64,000 nt of DNA from assembly GCF_022581195.2 (NCBI RefSeq), contig NC_061463.1:8184001-8248000 (forward strand), written 5' to 3'. Below, piece after piece: positions 1 to 11,300 of this stretch. The notes under the pieces are model-generated. The model was not told the DNA's origin, did no database searches, and saw nothing but the letters and a program-made list of their open reading frames with translations. A program made the position numbers and the translations under genes. How positions within the stretch are numbered: position 1 is the first letter of the stretch; each line of letters begins with the position of its first letter. This stretch comes from Helicoverpa zea. Its lineage: Eukaryota > Arthropoda > Insecta > Lepidoptera > Noctuidae.

Positions 1-355
1 CGCAGGGCGTCCTCATGTCCATCCTCAAGTCCTTATTCCAATTTTATTTAGTGTCGGCGCAGCATGTATTATTCTCCCATACTCTTCAAACTGGAATTCT
101 GTATCTTGTCATTAATTGCTCTCAGATTTCTTGGCCCACTTACCCTTGTTATCCCAAAACCGGTCCCTACGAGTCGTTGGCCACGAAAGCAGACTCCCTG
201 ACGTCTCTTCCTCTGTCAGTTGGTAGAGGATTTGAAATGTGCAAAAGGATAAAACACCGCAAATTACCACCCAAGACTTAAAAAAATATTAACCATCAGA
301 ACGATTTTATATGAAAAAAACCATTTGGAATCCTTTCATATCATCATCCTCATCC

Positions 356-480
356 CCCGAGCCTTTTTTCCAACTATGTTGGGGTCGGCTTCCAGCCTTA
401 CCGGATGTAGCTGAGTACCAGTGCTTTACAAGGAGCGACTGCCCTATCTGACCCCATCAACACAGTTACCCGGGCAACGG
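356..480 (-). repeat. SINE-like dispersed repeat, family A (copy 1)
   Basis: This matches, on the other strand, the segments at 44041-44168 and 45722-45840, with shorter pieces at 15625-15675, 24405-24455, 29380-29525 and 45257-45330. On the plus strand of those copies the shared core reads from a CCGGGCAACTGGGTTG start, through a GTCGCTCCTTGTAAA block, to GCCGACCCCAACAT, often followed by a GATGAT-rich tail. The tail suggests a retroposed 3' end. Copy 1 continues into GGGGCAACCCAATACCCC and is then interrupted at 513 by the hAT-like element. Confidence 0.75.
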
Positions 481-714
481 GGCAACCCAATACCCCTTGG
501 TTAGACTGGTGTCTAGGGCATGCAATTTCGGTAAAACAAAAATTACCGGTAAAAATTCGGTAATAAAAATATTTTTACCGGTAAAACGGTAATTTTTGTA
601 ATTTTTTTAAAATGTGATATTATAACAATACGGGACGGATATACGGGATATTATAACGGTACGGACATGTAAAAAGGAGTGACACCTGAGGACATCGGCA
701 GTGTGAATGTGATA

Positions 715-900
715 CTCAATCTCAATATACCCGGTCAAAGGCGCAAAGGCAGGCCGAAACCGTGGTGGTTGAGTGTCGTAATGAATGACATGAAAATCTG
801 CGAACTCGAAGAGGAAGATGTCTATTCAGGAGGATAGAGCGAAGTGGAAAAAGGAAGATACGGAAAGCCGACCCCGTCACAAGACGGGATAAACGCTAAG
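715..900 (+). repeat. 3' tail fragment of a non-LTR retrotransposon (family B)
   Basis: The plus strand decodes, with frame breaks, to a basic tail of the type RRGRPK..W..V...MK.CE...V..DRAKWKK.IR.ADPVTRRDKR, the usual C-terminal end of RTE-like endonuclease/reverse transcriptases. A closely similar inverted copy lies at 20485-20645. Only the last 60 or so codons remain, so this is a dead 5'-truncated fragment. The RTE label rests on the general look of the tail and is tentative. Confidence 0.6.
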
Positions 901-949
901 AATTACCGTAAAAAATATATTTTTCATTGAAGGGAAAGCCCTTTTTTAT

Positions 950-1600
950 GGTAAATCATCAAATGACAGACTCTTTCTGTCTAAAACCCATGTTTTTTAG
1001 TAGGTGTTTTATGGACCAGGGTAGCGGTAACTCTTTCGAACAATCCCGCGGCCCCGGCAGGCCTTGGCCCTGCTGGGCCCCACTGGGTTTGCTGACATCT
1101 CCCTGAGGAGCCTGTGGAACAACGCGCGCTGCTGACACGGGTCTGTTGTCTATGCAGACGGTGGAACGATGAGCCACCCGAACTCACCGCCCACAGACCG
1201 ACGCCTACGGTGGCCGGGAGTCGTCTCTCGACCCTTGGCGCCCGTGGTGTCTTCCTGGTCCACTACAGCGGCTGGGATGAGAGGTGCTACTCGCAGTCGC
1301 TCCGCCGTCTCCTCGAGCATGACTGCTTCGCAGAAGGGGCGACGGGTTCCCATTCCCTCTAGCTCCGGACCATAGCTTGAACCAGGGAAGGACGCGAAAG
1401 GTCGCTGCTGCCTATTGCCTCGACGACAACACCGCGGTACACTTCCCAGGCAGTGCACACCTGGACTGTGTGCTCCACCGTGTCCTCAGAGCTGTCCGCA
1501 TGGTGGTGAAGTAAAAGCCCTTGCTCAGTAAGGTCATAGAGTAGGTAAAATAAGCAATAAGCATTTGTACCTTGAATGAGCTGACAGCTATGAGGAAAAA
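950..1600 (-). pseudogene. Degenerate 3' end of an R1-like LINE
   Basis: Read on the minus strand, pieces in different frames give motifs of an R1-group ORF2 C-terminus: DTVEHTVQVCTAWEVYR, then a LSRPSLVQAMVRS-like stretch, then FCEAVMLEETAERLR. Frame changes near 1460 and 1360 break the ORF. The 3' end (about 1064 down to 950) carries the block GGATTGTTCGAAAGAGTTAC, shared with stand-alone copies at 7866, 32388 and 45353, which are therefore 5'-truncated offspring of the same LINE or SINEs that borrowed its tail. GC content is much higher than in the flanks. Confidence 0.65.
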
Positions 1601-2035
1601 CAGAATAACCGAATGAATACAATTTGTTTAGATTTTATAAATTAAGATGAGAAAGAAGATTTGTATCTAACCTAGAGATAGTTAAGGACACACAAGTTTA
1701 CTTTTCTAAAAAACAGCAACTTTAACACTCTTACAATACGTAATGTATGCAACATTACATTATATTCAGGCTACATAACAAAGATTTGACGTTAAATGAA
1801 CAATTGCTATATTTTATCAGAAAAACGTAAAAACCGGTAAATTACCGGTTTCATATTATTTTTACCCGTAATTTAAAACTCGCAAAAATGGGCGATTTAC
1901 CGGTAAAAACGAAACCGGTTAACCGGTATTGCATGCCCTACTGGTGTCAGACTTACTGGCTTCTAAGTATTTTTGTTTTAATTTTCGTCAAAGATCGCAG
2001 CTTACAAGAACTGTATCCAAATGTATGGATAGCAT

Positions 2036-2280
2036 CAGGGCCGCCTTAATCTATGGTGCATGGTGTGCGAATAACCCGGGCGCCGCGGGCTCAGGGGCGC
2101 CGCGGTACGCTCCTGGACCAAGAAATTTCAATTAAATTAATGTATTGTCATACAATGCCGGGCGCGTTAGATACACTACTTTTATGTCCCAAAACTCAAA
2201 AAAAACTTTGAATTTAATGTCCCAATACTCAAAAAAATTCGCGCTCCCTTCGCTCGCGGCTTCTTCACTTCACAGTCGCC
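2036..2280 (-). repeat. Partial hAT-like element related to the one at 23055-24025
   Basis: The segment begins CAGGGCCGCCTTAAT and runs through GTGTGCGAATAACCCGGGCGCC, which is the reverse complement of the right end of the element at 23055-24025 (end near 24025). It also contains a worn copy of the GCGAGCGAAGCGAGC-type motif at about 2240-2260. I could not find a second terminus or a target duplication, so it is probably truncated. Confidence 0.55.
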
Positions 2281-3204
2281 TTTTATTATATATGTTAAGG
2301 ACTTAACGACTGCCAAAGATGTTCAATGACAGCCGGGGGGACATTCAGTTTAACGTGCCATCCGAAACGCAGTCATTAGTATTGTAAAATACACTTAGAA
2401 AGTAGAGGAACTGCAGCATATTTGGAATACTGCAGGTAACTTGGAATACTTCGATATCTAAATATATATAAACGCCATCTGAGTTTTTATGCCGTAAACA
2501 TAACGTCAAACGATACAGAAAGCCATACAGCATTAAAAACAGGACGCTATCTTGACATTTCGGCTACCAGCCCCCAGCGAACGAGAAGCCTGATTTGAAA
2601 ACTTTTTCGGTAAGAATGCAATCAGTGGTAATCATTTGCTGTAATACTCTAAATCTTTATTGTAATTATTTTAATTGCGGAGTGACCTTGTTAGTTTAAG
2701 ATATTACTATGATTTTGTGAATATTTCTAGAATTAAAAATTTGACATGCAACTTTAAGTTAAGTTGGCGTGTTGTTAATTTGGAATACCGTGTTTTTTTT
2801 GCTTTTCAGTTTTTTGGGAGTCGGTTTTATTTTTTTGTAAAAGTTTCTTTTTTTGTAAAGAGCCAATGACTATAAAACATTTAGAATTCTATTAGTTTCT
2901 AAGAAAAAGTGTTAGCAATTTTCAAAGAAAAAAAAATGAATATAATTTGGAATACTAAATTCCAAATTATCTGCACCCTAAGTTAAATCACGTTTTTGGA
3001 GTATTTTTATATTGATAGGCATTTTGATAATATATCTGGTATTTTTTATATTTGATTGTTCTCATTATTAAAGTTTAATATTTTGACAATAATTTAATGT
3101 ATTTTTTATTGAGCTATCCCGTTTCTCCTTCAATTTATTTTCAAAAAACAAACTGGTATTCCAAATATGCTTCACTTCCTCTACATACAAACTTAGAAAA
3201 GTTG

Positions 3205-3300
3205 CATTGGTACTTGCCTGACCTGGAATCGAACCTGCGCTGCGCCCTCATACTCGAGAGGTTGGTTCTTTTGCCCACTAGGCCGCCACGACTTCCCTTG
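3205..3300 (-). repeat. tRNA-derived SINE fragment
   Basis: On the minus strand this reads as a tRNA-like head: a GTGGCGGCCTAGTGGGC A-box-like region followed by a perfect B box GGTTCGATTCC. It then runs into a body containing CAAGTACCAATGCAACTTTT. The same SINE lies at about 34150-34435. The cloverleaf is poor, so this is not a functional tRNA gene. Confidence 0.65.
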
Positions 3301-4904
3301 GAATTCTTTCAATTTGGAATCCTTTCATGAAAACTAATGAAAAGGTATTGAAAAGTCGCTGAATTTAAAGATTCAAAAGCAGTTAGGATTAGGATCTTAG
3401 TGACAAATCTATACACTTAAGTGATGTAATCTATAAATTTACATAGGTAAGGACTGGAATTCTTGTAAGGTTATGCACAAAACACAAGTTTAATCCAAAA
3501 TCGGTACCAGATCAGAGAAATGTGTCTAATGGGTAGATATTATAGGTACAGTTAGTACCAATTTCCTTTTATTTATTATATATTTGTTTGTAACCAATAA
3601 ATAGAAATGTCATGAGGCAGAGACTTTCCTGAAGACTGATGTTGGTTTAGAGAGAAGGATAATTTTTTAAAATTAATTTAGCATTATTGCAGTTAGTCAT
3701 TATTTTTATTCGCACAGATTTTGTTGCGAAGCATTACCTACTAATCCGATGGTGGCTACCCCTGCTATTGACTTCATAATAATCAAAAAATGTATAGCTA
3801 ACAGCAAGCTCCGTGTGCATAAGACAAAAATAGCCTTACTTCAGGAACACAAAGTTAATTGGCGCGTTATGTTCATACGATAAGATTTTGGTACTATTTG
3901 ATCTACGCAATCTTAACAATCTGGCTGTAAAGTGTAGGTACACCGCAGGAGTAACGATGACACTACGAAAATCAGAACGTGTGCAATACAGTAAGTTCCA
4001 TGTATTGCACAACACGGACGACCGTGATAAGAACAGCTGGTCGCTGTATATATTAGTAACATCAACGTTACTATACAGCAGTGTAGTGAACCTCCTATCT
4101 ACTGCATGCGTCTCAGTGTGCCACCAAAGCTCAGCTGAGTCAAACGTACCCACCGCGGTCTGTTGAGCATACGCGTACCTATTGAACTTACTTAAAAGGT
4201 ACAAAAAAAAAACATTGTGCAAAATTACACAATTCATGAAATAATACTATCACAAAATCAAGATCTATCATTTAATAGGTACCTACATTAGTTATTTTAA
4301 TATCTATCATATTTCGAGAGATAAAGTTATCGTTTCTTTTTTATTTATAAACTTACCTTATTAGTATTTTTTAAAGTGCGAGTGCTATTTAATTATTATA
4401 GAGAAGCGACTTAATTAATTGCCGAAAAAACAGAATTATAAGTAAATAGCGAGTTTATCAATTGTGTTATATCATTAAGTACAACGGTTCCCATATTTAC
4501 TGCAAGTAAGTATTTTTTTATTATTTAAGTATTCTAAATTAAAATTATAATAATTTGCTCTAGTTAGCCCTGTAATTTTATTTCTTTAGAAATTGGCATC
4601 TACCCTCAATATTTTTCAAGTGTAATTTTATTTAACTTGCATAAACTAAGATTTATAGTTAGAGAATATTCATATTCATATCATTTACCTATTTGCGTTC
4701 CACAAGTTTGTCAAAAGCTTACAGCTACGGTCATTTTTGTGGACCCTGTTAGGGCACAGCAACATTGGGCATTTAATGCCAGTACAATAAAAAATACTTA
4801 TACTAGCTTATTCTAACTTGTGTATTATGGCGATCGTTTTAAACATTATAATAGGAATAGTTTATAATTAAAATTATATATTATTTTTCTATGTTTATAT
4901 AAAT

Positions 4905-5035
4905 ACTATGATAAATGGGCTATCTGATAAGCCCATTTATCGAGGAAGGGTGACTGTAAATATGCCACATTTCATCCGGGTGCGCGAAATAGTTCCCACG
5001 AGACTGGGCTGAAACCGTTGGCGAACACGAAAGTA
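4905..5035 (-). repeat. SINE family C fragment
   Basis: A partial copy of a short dispersed repeat. Its best-preserved members are at 9005-9208 and 47105-47310, and they share words such as AGTTCCCACGGGA, GGTGAAACCGC and GGCAGAAGCTAG (or their complements). This copy keeps the central part only. Confidence 0.5.
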
Positions 5036-5099
5036 TTCCAAATATGATAGCATCAGAAGTAATGTTAATGTAGAATTTAATGGGTGATAGATAGTATAG

Positions 5100-5295
5100 T
5101 CATATAGCATGCAACAAAGTGTGTGCTAAGTATGAATGGAGAGGAAGACCTAAGAAAAGATAGATGGATTGCCTGAAAGATGACATGAATAGGAAGGGAG
5201 TGAGTGTCTGTATAACGAGTGCCAGGGGAAAATGGAAGAGGATGACATATTGCGCCGACCCCAACAGGGCAGGAGGAAGAAGAAGAAAATAGTAT
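5100..5295 (+). repeat. 3' tail fragment of a non-LTR retrotransposon (family D)
   Basis: The plus strand decodes to a basic tail with GRPK.R.MDCLKDDM.RKGVSV and ADPNRAGGRR, the typical C-terminal end of an RTE-like reverse transcriptase. Related fragments lie at about 31265-31425 (inverted) and 50925-51075 (same strand, with DMNKKGVDV). All are short and carry stop codons. Confidence 0.55.
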
Positions 5296-5754
5296 AGTCA
5301 CTGAAATCACTTAGATTTTTTAACTAAGTAACTACTTACCTATAAGGAAAACAGTTTATTTTTTCCTTATATGAAGATTAAATAAAACCACAATTAAACT
5401 AAGCAAACGCGTCTTTTTATACCTGGCAGTCACTGTATAGTTAAGCATCATACACAATTTATATTATTTTTATTTTATTACTAGCTTCTGCCAGCGACTT
5501 CGTCCGCGTTAGAGTCGGACTTTGTGCAAAGAGAGGAAGAAATAATAAACACCAGCCCCTCCAATTATCTAAATCTATGCGTACTTACTGCTTCTTTAAG
5601 TAATAAAATGTAAACTATTAATAATTTGTAATTTGAACGAATATTTAAACACAAAAATAACTAATAGATACCAACCTATTTTATAAAATAACAACAAAAG
5701 AAAGTTAAAAATAAATTATTTAAAACCTAAAAGTCGCGCAATAAGGTTGAACGC

Positions 5755-5910
5755 TCTGAACGTCTATTCGCATCAATCGCACCAACAGCCAAATATTGTA
5801 TGAAGCTCGCGCAGCCACCGCGCCGCGAGTCGCGTCGAGCGCGGCGACCGTTGCACAAAAATGATCCTTATAGAGTGCGTGATTCAGTATTCACGCGCGG
5901 TGGCTTATTA
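5755..5910 (+). promoter_or_regulatory. CpG-rich island with initiator-like TCAGT: candidate ABCC promoter
   Basis: An isolated GC- and CpG-rich block in otherwise AT-rich DNA contains GATTCAGTATTC, whose TCAGT (5884-5888) matches the arthropod initiator consensus. The ABCC start-codon exon seems to begin with a splice acceptor at about 8269, so a non-coding first exon must lie upstream and this is the best-looking place for it. No TATA box at the right spacing was noted. This is an inference from composition and position only. Confidence 0.25.
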
Positions 5911-5983
5911 CCGTTTTTCATATATAACTTTGGTGTTTCTTTACCGATTTAAATCATTCTTTTTTTAATTAATAGATAATACT

Positions 5984-6218
5984 GTTATAGTTCGGCCATT
6001 CAGAGAATGCGTTCCTGACACGTCGCGATTGAACTGACGACGTAACTTTGCAATGGCGTTGCAGTTACGATAAAAATATTTTTGCTGGTTGTTTACCGTT
6101 TTAACAATTGAGGAGCATTAAAACAACATTATTATATCAATAATCAATGAATGTAGTTACGTCGTCAGTTCAATCGCGACGTGTCAGGAACGCATTCTCT
6201 GAATGGCCGAACTATAAC
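5984..6218. mobile_element. MITE with 64-bp perfect terminal inverted repeats
   Basis: The first 64 bases (GTTATAGTTCGGCCATTCAG onward) are the exact reverse complement of the last 64, separated by a loop of about 107 bases that encodes nothing. Perfect arms of this length suggest a recent insertion of a foldback MITE. The superfamily is unclear because the outer TATA-like ends make the target duplication ambiguous. Confidence 0.82.
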
Positions 6219-7347
6219 TATGTTTAATTAGTGTGAGTGAGAGTGTTATAAACGAAATAGTAGACAAATATAATCAGAAAGCTCCGAACTGCTAAGCTAC
6301 CGAGAGTTTTACGTGTTATTGTGAGTCAACCATAAAAGATAGACATATGCTGCCATGGGATATTTTTTACATAATTTTATGAAAAATATTTCCGTCGTAC
6401 ATGGTTTCTGTGTAGCTGTAACCATTAAGGCTGCACACGCGACGGAAGCTTAAAAAATGGAGTAACTTCTCCCGTTTTCCCAACATTTACCTTCACTGCT
6501 CTGCTCCTATTGATTGTAGCGTGTTGGAAAGTCTCCTATAACCTGCCCAGGAGTATGAAGAATATTTGTGCCAAGTTTCATTAAAATCCGTCCAGAAGTT
6601 TTTGTTTCCATAACGAACATACAGACAGACAGACAGACAGACAAAAATTTTACTGATTGCATTTTTGGCATCAGTATCGATCACTAATCACCCCCTAATA
6701 GTTATTTTGGAAATATATTCAATGTACAGAATTGACCTCTCTACAGATTTATTATAAGTATAGATTTTTCCTAGAGCTTGTAGAGCTTCTAAGAATAAAC
6801 TTATCTACTTATTGTCAGTGAAATATTGTCATTCACAAATAATAATTTACAAAAATAAAAAGGGGGGAAAAATTAAAACTATTCATCCTCATCGCTGTCA
6901 GCAGGGATCGTGCCCAAATAAAATTAATTACGATCGCTTGAGACCTCTAATTTCACGAAATTCATCGCATAACAACTTAAAAAGAGGATACGCTTTCAAT
7001 CAACTTTATTTTAAGGTATTCTGTTAAATAATAATTAAAAGAAAAAAACAAGTTTGAAGTTAACACAAACGTATGAATATGTTACAGCTCCTAGTTTAAT
7101 TAATTTTCATGACCTTATTTACGGAAAATTTACCTAGTTTAAAATTAGCATTGTTATCTGAATAATACGTCTGAGAGATTTGGACGTCACATATGGCGAG
7201 TACGATTATCGGTTTATCTTTAATTGTATCATATTTAATGCGCTTATCAATAAAAGGTAATCATTTGTGGGTAGTATCATTACAGATTTTTAATATCTGC
7301 CAGATTTATTGGTATTCTCACACTTTGCTATCACTTTTAAGATTAAC

Positions 7348-7515
7348 TTAAGCTTCAGCCAGCGGTTTCACCCGCATCTTGAAGGAACTACTTTTCGCAT
7401 CCGAATAAAAAGTAGCCTAAGTTACCTGCACCTTTTTATCTGGGAATGAAAACCCCATCAAAATCGGTCAATTTTAGAGATTAAATTACCCCTAACAGAC
7501 GAACATACAGAAAGA
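7348..7515 (+). repeat. SINE family C copy
   Basis: Begins with AGCTTCAGCCAGCGGTTTCA, runs through AAAAGTAGCCTAAGTTACCT and ends with a short ACGAACATACAG stretch. It shares these landmarks with the copies at 9005, 20930, 47105 and 51535. Non-coding. Confidence 0.6.
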
Positions 7516-7865
7516 AAATGTTATCATTTTCTTTACGTTTCGTACGTTTCGTACGAAATGAAAATGATTTTGGTAAAAGTAGGCACCATGCATACATCAT
7601 AGGTGTGTACTTAGTAATTGTATTTAGTGCATATCTTTTAAGGGTTCCGTAATAAATTAGGAACCCTTATGGTTTCGCCTTGTCTGTCCGTCCGTCCGTC
7701 GGCGCTTAATTTCAGTGAACGTTAGCACTACAGAGATGAAATTTGGTAACCCTACATTGAGTGGTGCCCGACACTTTTTTTGCCGGTTTTTATGGAAATA
7801 AAATAGGTACCGAATACAACATATGAATAAGTACGAGAAATTCTAAGAGGGGTTTTCACATTGTA

Positions 7866-8005
7866 GGGGCTGCGGGATTGTTCGAAAGAGTTACCGCGGC
7901 CCTGGAGACCCAAAGAGATCTAGAAGGAACATGGTGGGTTTAGTCAGCAGGAGTCTGACACTCCCTCACGCTGCACCCACATTATGAGATAGGTCATTTG
8001 ATGCA
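7866..8005 (+). repeat. R1-like LINE tail / derived SINE copy
   Basis: Starts GGGGCTGCGGGATTGTTCG, contains AAAGAGTTACCGCGGCCCTG and GAGTCTGACACTCCCTCAC, and ends GGTCATTTGATG. It is collinear with 32388-32552 and 45353-45494 and with the 3' end of the degenerate LINE at 950-1064. No coding capacity remains. Confidence 0.72.
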
Positions 8006-8349
8006 AAAAGGGGCGTTTTCACATTATATTAAGAATATCTCTATACGTAACCACCTAATCATAATCGTCATTAGATATGATTTTTGCTAAATGACCTCAG
8101 AAATGGATGGATAACATAATACCGCTATCTTTAAGCTGATATTAATATATTTTTATCTAAGTAATTAAATTACATAATACCATAGCCATATCCCGATGAC
8201 CTACAAAAATTAAGTATAAGATTATGTAAAAGTCCCTAAAATATAATTTTATATTATTTACAATTACAGGTAATAAATTGCCACGGATAGGTCCGTGTAC
8301 TTGGAAATTGGATGGTGCGTACCTTAACCGGAAAAATTAAAGGTGCACA

Positions 8350-11300
8350 ATGGAGTCAAAAGTCATTTTAACAGAGAAGAATCCTTTCGACAAATCAAAT
8401 GTGCTATCCAGAATATTTTTAACGTAAGTACCAATCTATATACTCTATACTTACTAACATAATGAAGAAGAAACATTTTTGTCTGTCTGTACCTGTACCC
8501 TAAAGGTTCGGAAACTACTGAACCGATTTGAAAAATTCTTTCACGGTTATAAAGATACACTCTACCCGAGTAACATAAACATAATATGTTATCCTTGTAC
8601 GGACAGTGGTTCCCACGGGACTTCTGTGAAACAGCGGGAAAACGGCTCTTAATATTTATTTTCCTCTCAATCAAAGATCCTCCTTAATTAATGTGACAAG
8701 CCTGTCATAATAAAGAACTACTTATCATAATATATACTTTTTGAAATAATTTTGATCATCATAGGATCAAAAATAGCAACACACAAAAAAGATGTTTCAT
8801 GTTATTATCTGTGGGTATATGTATTCCAATGACAGGCATAATTACAATCTAACTACTTATCAGCTTTTTTTTAAAGATATCTGTAATTATCATATTTGCA
8901 ATTTATATTTTTTTGATTTGATAACGCTATCATTGACTGCTATTGTCTATATAATTTGATCGTAAAGTTTACCCCACATGTACCTATGTAGATATCAGTA
9001 CCAACTAATCTGCCGTTTTCCCGCGGTTTCACCCGCGTCCCGTGGTAACTACTGCCCGTACCGGGATAAAATATAGCCTATGTTACTCGTGGATAATGTA
9101 GCTTCCGAATGGTGAAAGAATCTTTAAAAACGGACCAGTAGTTTTTGAGCCTATTCATTACAACCAAACAAACAAACAAAGTTTTCCTCTTTATAATATT
9201 AGTATAGAAAAATAAGCAATCTTAATAATTTATTTATTTAAAAACACAGTTTGTACTTACTCAATTGTATCATGCCATTTCTAACTGTTAGTTATAGGGT
9301 GTACCTACCTACTTACGTAAATTAATGAAATCAATAGGAAACAATATAAAAAAGATAGTTTATTTCAGGAAACATAGGTACCCATAGAAAATAAAAAGAT
9401 TACAAAGTTATAAAATAAAAATGATTCAAGTTAATAACAAATTACATTATTTATCGTAAATAAAGAAATGAATTTAATAATACCTATATAAAATGATGCT
9501 AAAATCTATGTAAAGCACTAGCAATAAAATCAATTGAACTTGAACCATTATTTTATGCGGTAGTAAGTATTTTATTCTTGGCGTTTCAGTATTCGTCCGA
9601 TAGTAAGTTGAACTTGAACTACTGGGTACAAGGTCATACTCCATGCATCGCATCTATCTCGTTTTTACACGTGTATTATCTATTGCGTGGGAAATACACA
9701 TGAGGCCTTCCATTAACAATACTAAAAAACGATGTTTACAATGTGACTAATGTAGACTATTATTAAACCAGATTAAAGTTCAATATGCTTCTATCCACAT
9801 AGAATAAAGTTACCGTAATTTTACATAAGAATGAGTTTTGTCAATACAAGTTCAGGATCCAAGTTATTAGGTATTTTATTACATTATGAATGGTACTATT
9901 AACCATAAGGTTACTTTTATCATATCTTAGGGTTCACACATCAGAAATTTATTTTAAACTTTGAACACAGTCAAACCTTTTCGAGCAAGCCTTATCATTC
10001 AATAATCAGCGTTCAGTGTTTGTTTTAGTTACCAACGTCATTACGTCACTATTAAATTGAACAACATAAACTGTGGGAGTGTTTTCTTAAATATAAAATC
10101 ATCGTGACTTGCGTTAAATGTCTCTATTCATCTCCATGTAAGCTATGGAATCTTTGCCTTAACGAGAATTATTTATTAAGGTCATCCCGGTTTCTAATAA
10201 GTATTCATAATACGAACTGTGAAAATCATAAACTACTGCCACAAAATTACACAATTATTGTTTATGACACAGCAGAAAGGAACTAAAATACTTTAGTACC
10301 TATATGTACATAAATAAACTAAAATAAATAGTTACTCACGTGTTTTCAAAGAGGAAGTATTTATTTGCTTGGGATAACACGTGAGGTAACAAATTAAAAC
10401 TTCCCATCATGAAGTAATAATGTCAGATTGTTCAGTTGATTATGTTGCAGATATTAAAGTAAAAAGATTATTTTTCATCTGCATAATTATAGTTGTAATT
10501 ACGAGATTATTAATGTTTTTATTTATAGAAACATTAATTTTAAGTTACGAAGTAACTAATGCAAATCATTGTTGTTTTTATCATCACCTATATATTATAT
10601 ATACGAGTATCTATATCGCTAGATTAAAGTTGGAAAAAGTGCTTACCTGGGTACGTCAAATATTCTAATTTGATAAAAGCGTGGGCGGTGTTAATTACGT
10701 CACCGCAGTAACGTAGCAATTAAATTTATAAACACACATTCGTGAGTATAATTCCTCAAGAGGCAATAGTTAATAAATAAATTGTTCAGGCAATTTTATT
10801 TTAATGGGATTAGTTTTCATACTACAAAGTAAAGTTATGACCATTATAATGGAAGGTTAGATTTATCTAGGTTTTTATAATTATAAAATTTTTGCAGTTT
10901 TTTCCTCTCAAAGGTTAGATTGCACTCACGGAAGTACTTAATCTGTCCCCAAGGCTTACGACAGACCATAGAAATCTTTCAGTATAGATTTCATATAACA
11001 TTACTTTTATTTCCAGATGGAGCTTCAGCTTATTTCGAAAAGGGTATAAGAAAGGGCTTACAATCAATGACCTATGGCAATCTCGGAATGCAGATGCTTC
11101 TGGCAAGCTAGGCGACCGCCTTGAAGAGGCCTGGCAGAAAGAACTAGATAATGCAAAGAAACATGGCACAAAACCTTCTTTCTCGAGGGCCATTATTAGA
11201 TCCTTTTGGGTCGAGTACATGGTGTGTGGACTGTTGCTTGGCCTTCTGTTGATTGTTGTTTGGTAAGTGCAGATTATATCGATAAACTTCGATTAAAATG

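Larger units (their letters stand above)
514..1940. mobile_element. Non-autonomous hAT-like element with perfect 8-bp TSD
   Basis: The element is bounded by inverted ends that start TAGGGCATGCAAT and is flanked by identical CTGGTGTC octamers at 506-513 and 1941-1948. An 8-bp target duplication with short inverted ends is the hAT superfamily hallmark. Both subterminal zones are rich in ACCGGT/TTACCGGT words (530-600 and 1820-1930). No transposase frame is visible, so it would need a partner enzyme. The interior is made of other repeats: a LINE-tail fragment at 715-900 and a reversed R1-like LINE 3' end at 950-1600. It interrupts an older dispersed repeat whose right side resumes after 1948. 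Confidence 0.83.
1..8269. other. Gene-poor, repeat-rich upstream region
   Basis: I see no supportable protein-coding gene here. Open frames are short (under about 135 codons), lack recognisable domains, and overlap repeats on both strands. The region holds a hAT-like element (514-1940), a second hAT terminus (2036), an R1-like LINE tail, two other LINE-tail fragments, a tRNA-derived SINE fragment (3200-3300), a long-TIR MITE (5984-6218) and several short SINE copies. Stretches 2370-3190 and 3300-4900 are AT-rich and show nothing I can name. Any untranslated first exon of the downstream ABC transporter should also lie here, because the exon carrying its start codon appears to begin with a splice acceptor at about 8269. 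Confidence 0.7.

Noticed and set aside
15..281. 88-codon plus-strand open frame at the window start
   Set aside because: No domain or start context, and the sequence (GTCGGCGCAGCATGT) resembles a dispersed moth repeat; not supported as a gene.
3836..4237. 133-codon minus-strand open frame in the upstream spacer
   Set aside because: No recognisable motif, overlapped by a plus-strand frame of similar size, and in repeat-rich non-coding DNA.
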